Part shown: positions 6,313 to 7,119 of the stretch, piece by piece
How positions within the stretch are numbered: position 1 is the first letter of the stretch
How the letters are laid out: each line of letters starts with the position of its first letter
Origin: Planctomycetaceae bacterium
GTDB taxonomy: Bacteria; Planctomycetota; Planctomycetia; Pirellulales; UBA1268
DNA: 7,119 bases
Direction: 5' to 3'
NCBI GenBank assembly: GCA_003509235.1
Contig: DONH01000364.1
Coordinates: 264-7,382, forward strand
Translations under genes and position numbers: made by a program
The notes under the pieces: model-generated
Seen by the model: only the letters and a program-made list of their open reading frames with translations
Told to the model about the DNA's origin: nothing
Database searches by the model: none

Positions 6313-6349
6313 TGCTCCTTTGGTTTCGTTAACGACGACCAAAGGAGCA
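6313..6349. promoter_or_regulatory. Near-perfect 37-base dyad between divergent transcription units
   Basis: Left arm TGCTCCTTTGGT (6313-6324) and right arm ACCAAAGGAGCA (6338-6349) are perfect 12-base inverted complements. The 13-base spacer holds a second palindrome, TCGTTAACGA (6326-6335), almost concentric with the first; only one base on the left and two on the right interrupt pairing. It lies between the minus-strand unit starting at 6307 and the plus-strand esterase at 6465. It could be an operator for a dimeric regulator of both units, or an RNA hairpin that hides the AAAGGAG of the 6307 frame. There is no T run, so an intrinsic terminator is unlikely. Confidence 0.7.
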
Positions 6350-6464
6350 CGTGGCTCTCGTATCGGAAAGTCATCTCATTCAGATACTGCAAATTCTTGC
6401 TGTTCGCTGCAGAAAATAGGAGACTGTTTGCGGGAATGTCCATTGAGCGAAGAAGGGATAAAAC

Positions 6465-7119
6465 ATGATCAACAAATTACTTATGACGTTATTGTGCTCG
6501 ACCATGTTAGTGTCGACGGCATTCTCACAAGTTAACCGTAAGCGTTCTAAACAAACAAAACAGAAAACGGTTAGTCAGGAAGTTTTTAAGGCCGTAAATG
6601 GTGTTCTCAAATCAGGAATATTTCATATTCGACAATCCTGGTCTGAAGAAACTGATTATGACCGACCAGTTCATATAAAAGTACCTCACGGTGTTGGTCC
6701 TTTTCCTGTATCCATAATGCTTCATGGACGTGGTGGCACAGGGGCGCGAAAACTACAGGCTCAAAGAGGCATGACAGATAGAATCGTCATTGCTCCCGAT
6801 GGTTATAAGAAAGGATGGTCAGCACAAAGACCTGATGTTGATTTCATTCGTCAAATCATCAAGTACATCAAAACATGCAAAATTACAGATGGGAGTAATA
6901 TTGCAATTCATGGAGCCTCAAATGGTGCTGGACTTCTCAACCAATTAATGATCGAACTCGAAGCTGACACTTTTCACCATGGAATATGCTCGATTGGCGG
7001 GCTTAGACCAGATCGCCATGATGGCACCAACTTTTTATGGGACCCAACAGGAGGAGCGAACTTTACTACTCCTATTGTGCCTGCGAAAGGGAGACGGTGG
7101 CTTCAAATAAATGGTACTG
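6465..7119 (+). CDS. Secreted alpha/beta hydrolase, PHB-depolymerase/feruloyl-esterase type (partial)
   Basis: The N-terminal 218 codons of an exported serine esterase; the gene runs off the right edge. Residues 1-21 are a signal peptide (LLMTLLCSTMLVSTAFS core), followed by a basic Lys/Gln/Arg stretch to about 35. The alpha/beta hydrolase marks are SIMLHGRGGTG (83-93) for the oxyanion turn, IAPDGYKKGW (109-118), VDFIRQIIKYI (125-135) and the nucleophile elbow HGASNGAG (149-156) with Ser152 in GxSxG. This arrangement matches the PHB depolymerase/LpqC esterase group, whose members cleave polyhydroxyalkanoate, feruloyl or acetyl esters. The last residues, LQINGT, are probably the strand just before the catalytic Asp (normally HGTxD), so Asp and His lie outside the window. 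AAGGG at 6453-6457 is a fair ribosome binding site. The substrate is unknown. It diverges from the DUF1080 group. Confidence 0.88.
   Translation, partial: MINKLLMTLLCSTMLVSTAFSQVNRKRSKQTKQKTVSQEVFKAVNGVLKSGIFHIRQSWSEETDYDRPVHIKVPHGVGPFPVSIMLHGRGGTGARKLQAQRGMTDRIVIAPDGYKKGWSAQRPDVDFIRQIIKYIKTCKITDGSNIAIHGASNGAGLLNQLMIELEADTFHHGICSIGGLRPDRHDGTNFLWDPTGGANFTTPIVPAKGRRWLQINGT

Noticed and set aside
6351..6419. 22-codon plus-strand frame from GTG just after the right arm of the dyad
   Set aside because: The AAAGGAG is only 3 bases before the GTG, too close for normal initiation. It was considered because it mirrors the minus-strand 21-codon frame.
6436..6468. 10-codon frame beginning MSIERRRDKT whose stop overlaps the esterase ATG as ATGA
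   Set aside because: The overlap resembles translational coupling, but the frame has no properly spaced ribosome binding site and is too short to support.
6320..6535. 71-codon plus-strand frame starting at TTG across the esterase start
   Set aside because: It starts inside the dyad without a ribosome binding site and overlaps the esterase signal peptide in another frame.

Overview
The window most likely comes from a member of the Planctomycetota. The evidence is the gene set: a secreted iduronate-2-sulfatase-like sulfatase, a secreted concanavalin-fold protein with a helical tail, a secreted 3-keto-disaccharide hydrolase (DUF1080) protein and a secreted PHB-depolymerase-type esterase, all loosely packed with long AT-leaning gaps. 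This assignment is by family recognition only; there is no rRNA or other phylogenetic marker. No tRNA, CRISPR array, transposase or other mobile element was seen.

Layout. Bases 1-777 (minus) hold the N-terminal 259 codons of a sulfatase that runs off the left edge. Diverging from it at 856-1167 (plus) is a small carboxymuconolactone decarboxylase/AhpD-like protein. At 1241-2551 (plus) lies a secreted 436-residue protein with an N-terminal lectin/glucanase-like domain and a C-terminal helical region containing an internal duplication. A 470-base gap (2552-3021) shows no convincing gene. Bases 3022-5019 (minus) encode a large two-domain protein: an N-terminal SAM-dependent methyltransferase joined to a C-terminal PAPS-dependent sulfotransferase. 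After another gap comes a minus-strand group read from right to left: a possible 21-residue peptide gene (6307-6242), a 77-residue two-helix membrane protein (6206-5973) and a DUF1080 hydrolase (5938-5294), with gaps of 35 and 34 bases. Facing away from this group, at 6465 to the right edge (plus), is the N-terminal part of a secreted alpha/beta hydrolase.

Together the set suggests work on sulfated or otherwise decorated polysaccharide. A sulfatase, a DUF1080 hydrolase and an esterase would act outside the cytoplasm on glycan or its ester groups, while the methyltransferase-sulfotransferase would act in the cytoplasm on the cell's own glycan or lipid. This is inference; the genes are not one operon.

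The most unusual non-coding structure is a near-perfect 37-base dyad (6313-6349) between the two divergent units on the right. Its 12-base arms each carry AAAGGAGC, and one arm is the ribosome binding site of the 21-codon reading frame. No complete new system can be claimed. The best candidates for a second look are this dyad with its peptide gene, and the methyltransferase-sulfotransferase fusion.
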